Shown: positions 22,979 through 32,622, counted from the stretch's first letter. The stretch: DNA of 64,000 bases from Schizophyllum amplum (GCA_007026445.1 VDMD01000082.1:1-64000), one strand, 5' to 3'. Numbers and translations: made by a program. Notes: a model not told the origin generated them from the letters alone.

Positions 22979-23615
22979 CTATTCTGGGTCACTACCAAGT
23001 GCGGTGATCTTACGATGGATGCTTTGGACAAGGGCGGCAGCGGCTGCGGCGTGCTTGGAAATCTGCTCATTCTGGTGGGACGAGTTAGCTGATTTGGTAT
23101 GGCAAGTGCGCAAGAGTCACGCACGGCTTCAAGGGCTTGAGCGAGATCCGCCTTGCGCTGCGCGCAGGACGGGCTGCACGCACCCGTTTTGTGCTGCTCC
23201 CTGCGAAGGGCCTCCCGTAGGTATATGACCTCGTTCTCCTGTTCCACGAAGGCTTTCCGCAGCTGCGCCACAGTGGCCTGTTGGCCTTCCAGACGGGCAA
23301 AAGAACGTGCGATGTCAAGGGTAGTGGTTTCGCGCGGGGGTGCGGATTCTGAACTTGGTTCTCGGTCGTCATGTGAGGGCGCGGCATGGGGTGCGCCATC
23401 ATCCGAATGCGACCAGGCATGTGCGGTGCGTCCGCGATCCGAGGGGGGCCTATCAACACTGGACGGCGGGCCAGATGTGGAGTGCGCGACTGTGGAAGGA
23501 GCGGGTGACGAATCTCCAACACCATTCAGCACGGATGCGCGCTTCGTTTCTGAAGGGTCGAACCATTAGTTGTGTTAGAGGCAGGCGAAGTGGCAGACAA
23601 ACTCGACGATGACAT
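22979..23615 (-). CDS. C2: coiled-coil paralogue 2
   Basis: The core reads FARLEGQQATVAQLRKAF, then a Glu-rich helix and CSPSCAQRKADLAQALEAV. It aligns residue for residue with C3 and C1. The donor GTGACT after EAV and acceptor CACCAG join the last exon, NEQISKHAAAAAALVQSIHR, with the stop at 22979. The Met at 23615 (MSSSSLSATSPAS) is the likely start, but a frame change near 23555 is not explained by an obvious intron, so the 5' end is uncertain. It is Ser/Asp-rich before the coil. No family is recognised. Confidence 0.45.
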
Positions 23616-23880
23616 GCGAGGGACGGCGCCGTGGGGACGGCAAGGCGTGTGTGTGTGCGGGAGGTGGGTCTTGATGAGAGGTTCAAGACAAAAGGCAGAG
23701 GAGCGATCGGCGAAAGACAATCGGGGCACAAGCGTGAGAAATCTATACGGCACAGCATGACACAATGCCGGCGCTCGCTTGCGGAAATGCGCTGGGAGGC
23801 GCGGGATGTTCAGACATCAAGGAAATGATAAATTCTGAAGCGGGTACATTGGGTCAGGTATAGCACTATAAGCAGATACG

Positions 23881-24769
23881 CTAGTCAGAGGAGCGGGCCT
23901 GGCTAAGGGTTGCTTTCTCGACGATAGATGCCAGCTGGACCTTGAGGGCGCGCACAAGGACGGCCACACCCCCAGCACGCCTCTCGAGCTCGACCCGCTT
24001 ACGGATGCATGTCAGCGCAGCTGAAAGGCAAGAAGGCGCATAAGCTCACATCATGCAAAGCGACATCCAGATCAGATTTGAGGCGCGCAGCATCTGCATC
24101 CCGCTTTTCCTTTTCTTCTTTGAGGGAGTCTGAAAGGTCGCGGACCTTGTTCTCCTGCTCGGCGACCGCCTGACGCAGCGGAGCGATGGTTGCCGCCTGC
24201 CGATCAAGGGTGTGGAGCAGCTGGGCTATAGCGTCAGACACGGAGTCTGCATCTTGGTCCGAATCGGCGTCGCCGTCGGAAAGAACGCCATATGTGAAGC
24301 GGACTGCTCCGTCGAAGGCGTCCTGGTCCGCATCAGGGGAGGATGGGGCGCTGGTGGTCGTAGCCGTAGGACAAAGGTGGGCTGGCACAGGTGACCCGGG
24401 CGGGAGGGAGGGACGGGCGGCTGCGTTGAATGCAGGGGCAGGCGCACCGGCCATGGCGGGAGAGATGCTTGCTGTATAGGGTTAAGCGAATTACCGGAAG
24501 CGAAGATAGGCGCGCGCACCGTGATCGATGGGGGGCGAGGGAGATACCGCATGGGAGGCCGCGTTCCGGCGACGCGAGAGAGTTCCGATGATATCAAACG
24601 TGCGCGTGCGCTCACCGCCTGTCCGAGGTTGAGAGAGGCCTGCGGAAGGGTTGAAGTCGCCAACACTCGGAGATGGGCTGGGGACTGTGGGTACGAGGAC
24701 CAACGGCTGCGACCCACCGCGGCGCTTGTTGGTCGCAGGGGCAGACGGAGAAGCAGGGCGCTTGGGCAT
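23881..24769 (-). CDS. C1: coiled-coil paralogue 1
   Basis: The ATG at 24769 starts MPKRPASPSAPATNKRR, a basic Pro-rich head that could be a nuclear signal. An acidic stretch (DADSDQDADS) leads into the shared coil LHTLDRQAATIAPLRQAV, then a Lys/Glu-rich helix. An intron follows LHDV, and the last exon RKRVELERRAGG ends at 23881. C1 lacks the C-x3-C pair seen in C2 and C3. The intron structure in the 5' half is approximate. Three adjacent same-strand paralogues indicate tandem duplication. Confidence 0.5.
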
Positions 24770-24970
24770 CTGGGGGGCGGAGTCAACATCGTGAGGCGCA
24801 TGGACGGATTGCACAGGCACGCACGGACAACTGGGGGGGACGACGTCGCCCAGGCGAAGGACCGAGGTGGTACGTGGTTGAGAGGGGTGAGGGGCAAAGC
24901 GGCGATGTTGGGCTGACCTAAAGGGTGGGAATACTTACGTAAAGACGAAGCGGCGTGGGAAAGTCAGGAC

Positions 24971-25021
24971 ACCGCCGTTCGGCTTGCACCGCCGTTCGGC
25001 TCGCACCGCTGTTTGGCTCAC
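24971..25021. repeat. 17-bp tandem repeat, three copies, upstream of S1
   Basis: Three contiguous 17-bp units (accgccgttcggcttgc and variants) end about 50 bp before the S1 ATG. They could be binding sites in the S1 promoter. Confidence 0.75.
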
Positions 25022-25072
25022 ACCATATCCTTCGCTTGCCCACAATAGTCGCGAGCGGGCGCCTCATAAACC

Positions 25073-25459
25073 ATGTCTGCCAGTCTAGTGAGAGAGGACG
25101 TTTGCGCCGAGTGCGGGAAGAGCAAGAACGCGAAAGACGCTCGCCAGGTGAGCTTCGGGGCCGCTGGTACTGGGCAACGAGCTGACGTGAGGAACACGAA
25201 TGTGAAGTGGCAAGAGACATGCAGGAAGCTGGAAAGGATCAATCAAGAGCTGGTGGAGAGCAACAATCGCATGCAGGAAGAGCTCGAGTGGATGCGGCTG
25301 CAGTACGAGACGGACACTGACGAGGGGGATCCAACTGGCATGGATACAGATGACGAAGAAAACGCAGTGGCCGACGCCGACGGCGGAGAGGAGAACAAGG
25401 TGAAGGCAGCAGAGGAGGACGTCGAGGAGCACGAGATGAGCGACGGCGAGGTCGAGTAG
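25073..25459 (+). CDS. S1: CxxC mini-protein with coiled coil and acidic tail
   Basis: First member of the small-gene array. The ATG at 25073 is preceded by a leader (GCGCCTCATAAACC) shared with S3. The N-terminus is MSASLVREDVCAECGKS, so the CxxC lies about ten residues in rather than at position 2. A candidate 60-nt intron (25148-25207) is a multiple of three, so the frame is open with or without splicing (128 or 108 aa). The second part is a coiled coil (CRKLERINQELVESNNRMQ) and a long Asp/Glu tail. It is probably a metal-binding, self-associating acidic protein; the function is unknown. Confidence 0.6.
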   Translation: MSASLVREDVCAECGKSKNAKDARQVSFGAAGTGQRADVRNTNVKWQETCRKLERINQELVESNNRMQEELEWMRLQYETDTDEGDPTGMDTDDEENAVADADGGEENKVKAAEEDVEEHEMSDGEVE

Positions 25460-25630
25460 GAAGGCGTTCGGCGCGTGGCAGGGCAGGACGCGTGGGAAAA
25501 TGCCAAGGGGGGATAGGCACTGAATATGGAAGGAGGACGGATAACAATCAGTAATGGATCCCGGAAGCGTCGAGAAGACAGGCACGGATTTGGTGCAGCG
25601 CGCAAAAGCCTTGTGCGGCATGTGTATCGC

Positions 25631-25700
25631 GAAAATTCAAAGTCCCGCTGTCAAAACAGAGCTCGAGAACGTTTTGAGTGCGGGACTCTGAAATTTAGAA
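25631..25700. repeat. Foldback (MITE-like) element, copy 1
   Basis: Arms AAAGTCCCGC and GCGGGACTCTG face each other around a centre containing TCAAAAC ... GTTTTGA. The same layout recurs at 33.92 and 34.18 kb. It lies in the spacer between S1 and S2, which otherwise shows nothing. Confidence 0.65.
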
Positions 25701-25877
25701 ATTGTGGCGGACACCGGCTGCCATGACTAAGAAGGATTGAGTTGAGGGATAAGCGGGTGATGGTCATGCCCGAAGTGGAAAACGGATAGCGGTGACAATG
25801 TGCGTACAAACAAATGCACACTCCGGGGCAAAGGCTCGTGCTTCCTGCATCCATCACGTCGGCCGACTAAAACGAGC

Positions 25878-26274
25878 ATGTGCGAAATGTGTACATCAAA
25901 GGCCTGCCCGGTCTACGAGCTGCAGAAGAAGGTCATCATGCTAGGAATGGTGAGCAGCCACAGGTGCACAGACGCTATGGGCTGACGAGCGTGTGTGGCA
26001 GACTTACGGCGAGCTTGTTCGCGCATGCGAGGAAGAAGAGGAGCTCTGGAAGAAGGCGTCGGCCAAGATAGTGATGCTGAAAAAGAGTCGGACGCGATGG
26101 GGGGACATATACACAGACATGTTCAACGAAGGCGACAATACCGAAAAAAAGGTGGAGGAGGCAATGCGCGCGGAAGGCGCATTGGAGGAGAGCGAAGAAG
26201 AGGAGTTGTCAACCGCGGCTGAAGGAATAGACAGGGTGGAGAGCAAGGGTGAGGATGTTCAGAGGGACAGTTAG
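25878..26274 (+). CDS. S2: MCxxC mini-protein
   Basis: Exon 1 is 25878-25949 (24 codons, MCEMCTSKACPVYELQ...). The 52-nt intron 25950-26001 has a GTGAGC donor and GGCAG acceptor in phase 0. Exon 2 is 26002-26274 (TYGELVRACEEEEELWKK). The product is 114 aa: a Cys triad C-x2-C-x4-C at the extreme N-terminus, a charged helix and a Glu-rich tail. Its exon 2 start matches that of S6 (TYAELWEEY). Three Cys alone would need a fourth ligand or a partner to hold zinc, which suggests dimerisation through the metal. That is an inference. Confidence 0.65.
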
Positions 26275-26415
26275 ATTAGCGGACCTCACAGTGCCGGGGA
26301 GGTAGCAAAGGAAATTTCATATGCTGTGAAGCGGACGGTGAGAGTTCTCAGAGATGTGCCTTAGACCCATCGGGGAACTGCAATCTGCCTCCCACGACCA
26401 TCGCGCCTCATAACC

Positions 26416-26783
26416 ATGTGCAAGAACTGCAACACAGAAGGCTGTATCATCCGCGCGTGGATAACTGAAGCGGCCCTAAAAAGAATTGTGAGCCGCTGAG
26501 GCCCGAGCTGAACGATAAACCTGACTGGCAAGGCGGAGAGCGAGATAGAGCCGTGGGACGAGGAGATAACTGAGGAGGACGCGGTGGCGGAGGAGTACAG
26601 CGACCAGACACATTTAACGGTGCGACTCAATAACCTGGTGGGTAGCTAGCCCAAAGTGCTGATGCAGGAGCAGGAGAAGGAGAGCAAGGAGGGGGTTGAT
26701 GACTGGAGCGAGGAGGTCTCGGACGCTGAGAGTGAAGCCGAGGTGGCTCGCATGCTTTGCACGAACGGCACCGAGGGAAAAGA
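26416..26783 (+). pseudogene. S3: MCxxC mini-gene with an in-frame stop
   Basis: Exon 1 is 26416-26487 (24 codons, MCKNCNTEGCIIRAW...), with a GTGAGC donor at 26488. The second exon is homologous to that of S5, but where S5 reads NLVGTYPRL, S3 reads NLVGS and then a TAG. After this stop the frame continues with S5-like sequence (EVARMLCTNGTEGKEA). So S3 is either recently inactivated or makes a shortened protein of about 70-75 aa without the acidic tail. It shares its 5' leader with S1 and S5. Confidence 0.6.
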
Positions 26784-27080
26784 AGCGTAGAGAAGTGTAG
26801 AAGGAACTGAGCTGGCAGGTCGGGAACATTGTATATCAATGCAAAGCGCAACTTGGGTTATCCGTCACGATCGGCTGGAGAAGTGGAAGCGCGCTACGCA
26901 GCCATGGCACCGAGCACGAGGAGGAGGGGTAGGCCGTACGGACTGGAGAAATAAACAAAAAGCGTGTTGACCGCATTACGTAAGGCTGGCATGCAAAGGA
27001 AATGAAAGGCGTTCGCGGGGCATCAGGCTTACCTCTTACCATCATCATCGCAAGTAAACGGTACGGCAGCAACTGCAGGA

Positions 27081-27345
27081 ATGTGCCAGCTCTGTAACAA
27101 GAAATCATGCGAGATGGCACGATTCATAGGACAAGATGTGACATTGGAGGTGCGAGGGCGCCGGGTGACCATGGACGGGACGCTAACACGTTGAGCAGGA
27201 ATACGAAACAATGGAGGGGAAGTGGCGCAAAATGCGGGCTAACAGGAAGAAGCGACAGGAGCAGGAGAGCGACCTGCTGGACGAGATTGAGTATTACAAG
27301 AAGATGGTTAGGCGGGGGATAAGCGTGAAGAGGGAAGCGGAATAG
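27081..27345 (+). CDS. S4: short MCxxC mini-protein (71 aa)
   Basis: Exon 1 is 27081-27149 (23 codons, MCQLCNKKSCEMARF...), intron 27150-27198 (49 nt, branch GCTAAC, acceptor AGCAG), exon 2 27199-27345 (EYETMEGKWRKMRANRKK...). The second exon is basic and helical and lacks the acidic tail of its neighbours. The Cys triad and the intron position fit the family exactly. Confidence 0.65.
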
Positions 27346-27690
27346 GAGTGAGTGAGCAACCATGACAGTGGTGTATAGGACAGGTCTGACAACAGAGGAA
27401 AAGGATCCAGCTCACGTATACAAGACGTTACAGTACAAGCAGTACTTGACAACAGAGGGAACGGAGGACTCGCTTGTACACATAGAACAGATGCGTATGA
27501 AGTCGAGGAGCGAGTACACACCGATGAGAGTCGTGAGACTGGTCAAGCATGTGCCTGCCGCTGCGCGTCGGGACGTACCTGCGGCACTGCGGGGGCTTCT
27601 GACTGCTGGTCCTGAACGTCGTCCTACAACGCGAATGCGAAAGAGCAATTCGGCAGGGGCTCTTGATCGCCACAGGCGCATTTGGGCAGA

Positions 27691-27773
27691 GAGGAGACGA
27701 CGAGTTGACAACCGCGGCTGAAGGGATCAAGACGGTGGAGAACAAGGATCAGAATGTCCAGAGGGACAGATAG
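27691..27773 (+). pseudogene. Remnant of an S2-like 3' end
   Basis: About 80 bp match the end of S2 (LSTAAEGIDRVESK ... VQRDS in S2; LTTAAEGIKTVENK ... VQRDR here). The following spacer also resembles that after S2. No matching exon 1 is present. S2-S3 and this remnant plus S5 therefore look like two copies of an ancestral two-gene unit. The stretch 27346-27690 shows no other gene. Confidence 0.6.
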
Positions 27774-27906
27774 CTTGGCGGGGCATCCACTGCCTGGGAC
27801 GTGGCGTAGGAATTCGCGTAAGGAGTGGGGTGGGTCGTGGGACATTTGAGAGGCGTCCCTTTTGGAAAGTGCAACTTGCTTTCCACCAACATATTGGCCC
27901 ATAACC

Positions 27907-28302
27907 ATGTGCAACGTATGCGACAGCGAAGGCTGCAACCTTCGCGCGCTATTAATGGAAGCGGTACAGACAAGGATGGTGAGCTGCTGATGGGCGGGCT
28001 GGACGATGCACCTCGCTAACAAGGTGTAGACCGACATAGACGTGTGGGAGGACGATACAGAGGAAAGAAAGGCGGCGATAGAGAGATACAGAGAGCACGA
28101 ACGCTTAATGGTGCGTGTCAGTAACCTGGTGGGGACCTACCCAAGATTGCTCACGCTGGAGCAGGAAAAGCAGCAGGAGGGGGAGAACGATGAGGGGGCG
28201 GAAAGTGAAGATTATCAGAGCGAAGAGGATGGGGCGGCCGACAGTGAAGAGGAGGTGGCTCGCATGCTTGGCGCAAACAGCACCGATGGAAAGAAGGCGT
28301 AG
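27907..28302 (+). CDS. S5: MCxxC mini-protein with acidic tail
   Basis: Exon 1 is 27907-27978 (24 codons, MCNVCDSEGCNLRAL...), intron 27979-28029 (51 nt, branch CGCTAAC, acceptor GTGTAG), exon 2 28030-28302 (TDIDVWEDDTEERKAAIER...). The product is 114 aa. It is the intact relative of S3. The C-terminal half is rich in Glu/Asp and ends VARMLGANSTDGKKA. No family is recognised outside the array. Confidence 0.65.
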
Positions 28303-28732
28303 AGAACTCTAGAAGGAACGGAGAGCGAGAAGCGCAACTGGTGCTAGAACGTGCTCATCAACGTGATCAACAGCTGGAACCCAACCACACCACCTGCGGG
28401 AACGCATGGGGAGACCAGAACGTAAAGAATCACGCGGATGCCGGCCCCGCGCTAGATGGAGCGCGCGCAGCCCTGCGTCAACGGTGGGTAGCAAGCGAGC
28501 AGGCAGGCGTGCGTATGGAGCAAACAACGCTTGACCTGCGGCGAGTAAACGAGCTGGGAGCAGTGATCAATTTAGCAAAGAGAAGCTATGTGCCACGTGA
28601 GGATGGTGATGGCGAGTGATGGCGAGTGATGGCGAGTGATGGCGAGTGATGGGCGGTGATGAATGACGGATCGGGACAGTAACCCCGGTTAGATACAATA
28701 GGTTGCATCAAACGGTCATCGTGTACGGCGGC
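28303..28732. other. Spacer between S5 and S6 with a 10-bp tandem repeat
   Basis: A 10-bp unit (ggcgagtgat) is repeated four times at 28611-28650, flanked by decayed copies. A short plus-strand frame before it (28341-28619) has no family features. Nothing else is recognised. Confidence 0.6.
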
Positions 28733-29073
28733 ATGTGCGAAATTTGCATCTTTTCCAACTGCACAGCGAGCGAGTTGTTGAGGGAGGTGCTCCGCACGGG
28801 CAAGGTGAGGGTCGTTACAACTAGAAGGAGAGATGACGCATCTGACAGGACGAGACCTACGCCGAGCTCTGGGAGGAATACAAAACAGAGCTGGCCGCGC
28901 TGGACAAAGTGTACCGCGCAAAAACCATGCTGGACCTGAGGATCAAGAACCTGGCAGAACTTTGCCCAGAAGCACTTGAAATGGACGAGGAGGAGAATGG
29001 ACGGCAGTTGACCGCAGAGGAGGCGGTGGGGATGACAGGAGGTGTGGAGAACAAGCAGAGCGCAAGGTCGTAA
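28733..29073 (+). CDS. S6: MCxxC mini-protein
   Basis: Exon 1 is 28733-28804 (24 codons, MCEICIFSNCTASELL...). The intron from 28805 ends at 28848 (CAG) or 28854 (GAG); both keep frame. Exon 2 runs to 29073 and contains TYAELWEEYKTELAALDK, similar to S2. The product is about 98 aa, mostly one predicted helix with an acidic patch. The exon 1 length and phase match the other members. Confidence 0.62.
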
Positions 29074-29207
29074 AGTGTGACCGAAGCAGTGGAGGGCATG
29101 CGCCTCACAAGTGACTCTAATTAGTAGGGGCTGGAAACAAATTTAAATGTGGAGCCGGGAGTGAACTTGCTGTCAACGCCCATCATCAAAATCAGAGACG
29201 ATTGGCG

Positions 29208-29495
29208 ATGTGCGGAAAGTGCGACAGGAGCGAGTGCAAGCTCAAAGAAACAATGGAAACAGGCGTACGTCTACAGGTGAGTTGCGCTCGTTACACAACG
29301 CCAGCTGCTTAGTGTGCAAACAAGAACTACATGTACGCCGTGCAAGTGCTGGAAAGGATGCGGCAGGTCAAAGCCGAGCAGGAGAAGGACAACAGGAGCG
29401 CTGAGATCCGTATTGGCATCTACAAGGAGCGCATAAAGGGTCTGCGGAGCGCAAAGAAGGCAGCCATTCAGCCAGACGGGAAGGCGGCAGCGTGA
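29208..29495 (+). CDS. S7: MCxxC mini-protein, basic coil
   Basis: Exon 1 is 29208-29276 (23 codons, MCGKCDRSECKLKET...), intron 29277-29324 (48 nt, GTGAGT donor), exon 2 29325-29495 (NYMYAVQVLERMRQVKAEQ...). The product is 79 aa. The C-terminal exon is a basic helix ending in Ala/Lys-rich sequence, without an acidic tail. Confidence 0.63.
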
Positions 29496-29685
29496 AGGCA
29501 CAGTCGAGGATGATCACAACGCAGACAAAGGAAGGAAGTGTAGAGGTTGAGGTGAGCGCAGACCGTTGGGTGGGTGCGGGGAGGTGGAAAGAGCAGGTGT
29601 ATGGATTGGCTGGATGACAGGACGTGTGGGGTATTTGGGAAGCCCGTATGAGCAAGAAGTCGCTTACACCACCTTGTCTCTTAAG

Positions 29686-29757
29686 CCGGTGGAGAGTAGG
29701 AAGGGGGCTACGGTGCGTGGATGAATTCTCCTTGGCAACGGCGGCTGATTTCGCTGT
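29686..29757 (+). pseudogene. Remnant of an S10-like 3' end
   Basis: About 70 bp, nearly identical to the S10 stop region and downstream sequence (31983-32057). The upstream gene is missing here. It marks a past duplication or unequal exchange in the array. Bases 29758-29956 show nothing more. Confidence 0.65.
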
Positions 29758-29956
29758 AGAATTTAAATGATTCTCAACGACTCGCCTGAATTCGTGCCAC
29801 CAAACGTTGCAGCCAATCCTTCAGCGGGTCTAATGCCACAATGCCATCCGCTCCTTGTGTGTCCAGTATTCTGCATGGCTGCTGTGCTATCCGAGCAAGT
29901 AGCGCACTCTGCGTGTCAACTCATCTCTGAATTAACTGCCCCTCCTCTTTATCCTG

Positions 29957-30339
29957 CTAATTGCCGTCTTTCTTGCCCTCCCCTTCTGTGCCCTTGATGT
30001 GCTCGTCATTGTTGCTGAGGTCTTCTTCACCCTCCTCGTCTTCCTCATCCTCCTCGTCTTCCTCCTCATCCACGTCCTCCAAGGTCTCATCAAACAGGTC
30101 GGGATATCTGGATCGCAGGTCCTTCATAGCCTGACGTACACTACGTATCTCCTCCTCAAGCTGATTGCTGTGCTCGTGTTCTTTGTGCATGGCCTCTTCG
30201 ACAGCGGGGGCGGTCTAGTAAAGAATACTCGTGTCAGACAAGATTTCCTGAACACAATATAGCTTACCATTCCTGACCGAATCATAACCTGCAGATCTTG
30301 ATTGACATCGCATGTCTTACTCCCGCAAATCAAACACAT
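29957..30339 (-). CDS. S8: MCxxC mini-protein, left member of divergent pair 1
   Basis: Exon 1 is 30339-30268 (24 codons, MCLICGSKTCDVNQDLQVM...), intron 30267-30215 (53 nt, GTAAGC donor, CTAG acceptor), exon 2 30214-29957 (TAPAVEEAMHKEHEHSNQL...). The product is 109 aa: Cys triad, helix (LEEEIRSVRQAMKDLRSRYP), then an extremely acidic tail. It is homologous to S11 and S13, and all three are minus-strand partners of a plus-strand gene. It shares a 216-bp promoter region with S9. Confidence 0.7.
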
Positions 30340-30555
30340 TGTGGTGTGTACTGACAAGGTGGAAGAGGATAGCGTGTCCGTGCGCTGAATCCTCGACGGT
30401 AGGAAGAAGCGATCAAAATGATTGCACGTGATAGGTGAAAGCGATTGATGATTCACGAGCAGCTTCCTCACGCCTCAAAGGCTGTCTCCTGCCATCATCA
30501 CCGTTACAAAAACTTCACCGTTTGAGCATAACCACCTCACCTGCTGGTGCACATC
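30340..30555. promoter_or_regulatory. Bidirectional promoter of pair S8/S9
   Basis: 216 bp between two divergent start codons. A CCATCATCACC-type stretch before the plus-strand gene recurs in pair 3. No clear TATA box was seen. Confidence 0.5.
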
Positions 30556-30859
30556 ATGTGCAAACCTTGTCATTCGGAGGATTGCGCGCTCGCCCAGGCG
30601 TACCCGCTCCGAAGCGATTATGTGCGTTAATTGCACATTGTTTTTGTAGAGACCTCACCTGTCTCAGTGTCGTGGATATGAAATGAAATTGCTTGCGCGT
30701 GCAACAAAGGCCAGAAAGGGCAAGGAAGAGGAACTGAAACACATGCGAGCGGACCTCGACGAAATGGAGGAGATGTTGGCGGGATGGAAGGAAGCAAAAC
30801 AGCGTGGACAGTCAATGAAGGAGTGGAAGGCCGCTTGGTGGGCTGACATATCGGAATGA
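30556..30859 (+). CDS. S9: MCxxC mini-protein, right member of divergent pair 1
   Basis: Exon 1 is 30556-30621 (22 codons, MCKPCHSEDCALAQAYP...), intron 30622-30667 (46 nt), exon 2 30668-30859. The product is 85 aa with no acidic tail. It ends in WKEAKQRGQSMKEWKAAWW. S10 (WEIAKAQGKTISEWNEEW) and S14 (WESARRNGITTTQWKAS) share this W-x2-A-x3-G ... W pattern, defining a sub-family distinct from the minus-strand partners. Confidence 0.68.
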
Positions 30860-31071
30860 GAATCTAGCTACTTGTCCTCTTAATGCATGTATCGCATGTC
30901 TCGCACAACACCAACATAGAAGCGCTGCATATTGCGGCATAGGCAAGCACCAAACAGATTTGATCTATATACCTTAATCCTTGCACATTTGTTGATTATA
31001 GTCCTCACGCTCGCATGCGTAGTGGCGGTCGCAGACGTTTACCTGCCGGCACAAGTGAGAATACGAGGGAT

Positions 31072-31095
31072 AAGGGCCGGACTTTGACTTTTTAA
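31072..31095. repeat. Fragment of the foldback element (copy 4)
   Basis: GGACTTTGACTTTT, followed by sequence like that after copy 3 (34225-34290), directly adjoins the 59-bp repeats. The spacer 30860-31071 shows nothing else. Confidence 0.5.
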
Positions 31096-31272
31096 TTGGC
31101 AAGGCCCAAAGCGGTGTCCCGCGGACGACGCGGGATGCCAAAAAAGGTAATACATTGGCGAGGCCCAAAGCGGTGTCCCGCAGACGACGCGGGATGCCAA
31201 AAAAGGTAATACATTGGCGAGGCCCAAAGCGGTGTCCCGCGGACGACGCGGGATGCCAAAAAAGGTAATACA
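31096..31272. repeat. 59-bp tandem repeat, three copies
   Basis: Units start at 31096, 31155 and 31214 and are nearly identical. Each contains a small palindrome (TCCCGC ... GCGGGA). The array ends 13 bp before the S11 stop codon. Confidence 0.9.
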
Positions 31273-31285
31273 TTGATGCTGGGCC

Positions 31286-31583
31286 TCACTGCTCTTCGTC
31301 TACATCCCCCTCGGCGGCATCGCGATCCAGACAGTGGAACAGCACCTCCCAGTACATGCCCTCAAGGTCATCCACAGCCTTCTGGGCATCCAGCAAGTCG
31401 CGCTGAACGTGCTTGAGGTGCTCGCGCTTGGCGATGATGGCTTCCCCTATATTGAAGGCGCTCTGGAAACGGTGATGAGAACCGTAAGAAGGACGACAAG
31501 AGAGTCTCTACCGTGCCCAGCCGGATCATTGCGCATAGTCCTTGGTTGATATTGCAGGTCGATTGACCGCAGATGTTGCACAT
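31286..31583 (-). CDS. S11: MCxxC mini-protein, left member of divergent pair 2
   Basis: Exon 1 is 31583-31512 (24 codons, MCNICGQSTCNINQGLCAM...), intron 31511-31463 (49 nt, GTAGAG donor, TCCAG acceptor), exon 2 31462-31286 (SAFNIGEAIIAKREHLKHV...). The product is 82 aa with a short acidic end (GDVDEEQ). It is homologous to S8 and S13. The donor is weaker than in other members but the phase and length are right. Confidence 0.66.
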
Positions 31584-31697
31584 GACGAAAGCGTACCAGA
31601 TGAAAGAGGGGGAAGAGAGGCGTGCGATCGGCGCATATTGGCAATCAGCGCAGACAGATGTGCCGCGCACCACGTTTTGCCTTCCACAACCATTAGT
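31584..31697. promoter_or_regulatory. Bidirectional promoter of pair S11/S10
   Basis: Only 114 bp separate the two divergent ATGs, so both genes must share control elements. Confidence 0.5.
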
Positions 31698-31998
31698 ATG
31701 TGCACCGCTTGCGCCGAACCGGACTGCCAGCTGGCAGAAGCGTATCCGATGCATGCCGCCTTTGTGCGTGTCCTGCGCATGCAACAGCGAACATTAATCT
31801 GACCTGGGCTAGATGCAACAGGTGCAGGAGCTGCTGCACCTAGACGAGCAATTGCGCCTCACGCAGGAGCAGTGGGAGGTGGAGAAAAGCAGGCTTGCGA
31901 GTCTGAGGAAGGCCACTGTGTCTTGGGAGATAGCCAAAGCGCAGGGAAAAACAATAAGCGAGTGGAACGAGGAGTGGCTGAAAGCCGGTGGAGAGTAG
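31698..31998 (+). CDS. S10: MCxxC mini-protein, right member of divergent pair 2
   Basis: Exon 1 is 31698-31763 (22 codons, MCTACAEPDCQLAEAYP...), intron 31764-31812 (49 nt, GTGCGT donor, GGCTAG acceptor), exon 2 31813-31998 (MQQVQELLHLDEQLRL...). The product is 83 aa, a coiled coil ending AQGKTISEWNEEWLKAGGE. Same sub-family as S9 and S14. Its 3' end was copied to 29.69 kb. Confidence 0.68.
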
Positions 31999-32174
31999 GA
32001 AGGGGGCTACGGTGCGTGGATGAATTCTCCTGGGCAACGGCGGCTGATTTTGGTGTAGAGGGCTACAGGGTACAAGATTACGTGACAGTACATGGTCTTC
32101 CGCATGCGACTGCTGCTCGCGGCGTTGTGCGAGCCAGCGCTAGGATGACATGAGAACCAATGTTGTTCGCGGCG

Positions 32175-32494
32175 CTACTCCTCCTCATCAGTTGTGGCAC
32201 TCTCCGCCAGCTCCTCCGCATCCCTCGCATCCGTGTCCTCATTGTCGTAGTACGCTCTGGGATACGTGACGTGGAGGTCGTCAATCAGACGCTTCATCGC
32301 CCTCATGTTTTCCTCGAGCTGTTTCATACGCTGGCGTTCTTTTTCCAGGGATTCAGCGACGATGGCAGGGGTCTGGGGAAAGCTGTCAGCCTTCTGCGGG
32401 TAGTGCGCAGGTCATCTCCCACCCTTTCAGACCGTATCATGAACTTGAGCAGTCGGATGACTTCGCACTTGCGATCCGTGCAAATGACGCACAT
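32175..32494 (-). CDS. S13: MCxxC mini-protein, left member of divergent pair 3
   Basis: Exon 1 is 32494-32423 (24 codons, MCVICTDRKCEVIRLLKFM...), intron 32422-32373 (50 nt, GTGGGA donor, CCCAG acceptor), exon 2 32372-32175 (TPAIVAESLEKERQRMKQL...). The product is 89 aa with a helix (MKRLIDDLHVTYPRAYY) and an acidic tail. It aligns with S8 over its whole length. Confidence 0.68.
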
Positions 32495-32622
32495 GGTGGG
32501 ATGAGCTATGGTGATGATGGGATGAGAAAGAAAGGGAAGACGTTAAGATAAAGGGTTAAATAATCGCGCTTCTGCTTTCTCACGCATTGCAGGTTGCTTC
32601 CAACCACCATCACCTTTCGCAT
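32495..32622. promoter_or_regulatory. Bidirectional promoter of pair S13/S14
   Basis: 128 bp between divergent ATGs, with a CCACCATCACC stretch before S14 as in pair 1. Confidence 0.5.

Noticed and set aside
31096..31272. CRISPR-like array
   Set aside because: Three head-to-tail copies with no unique spacers, in a fungal context. It is a tandem repeat.
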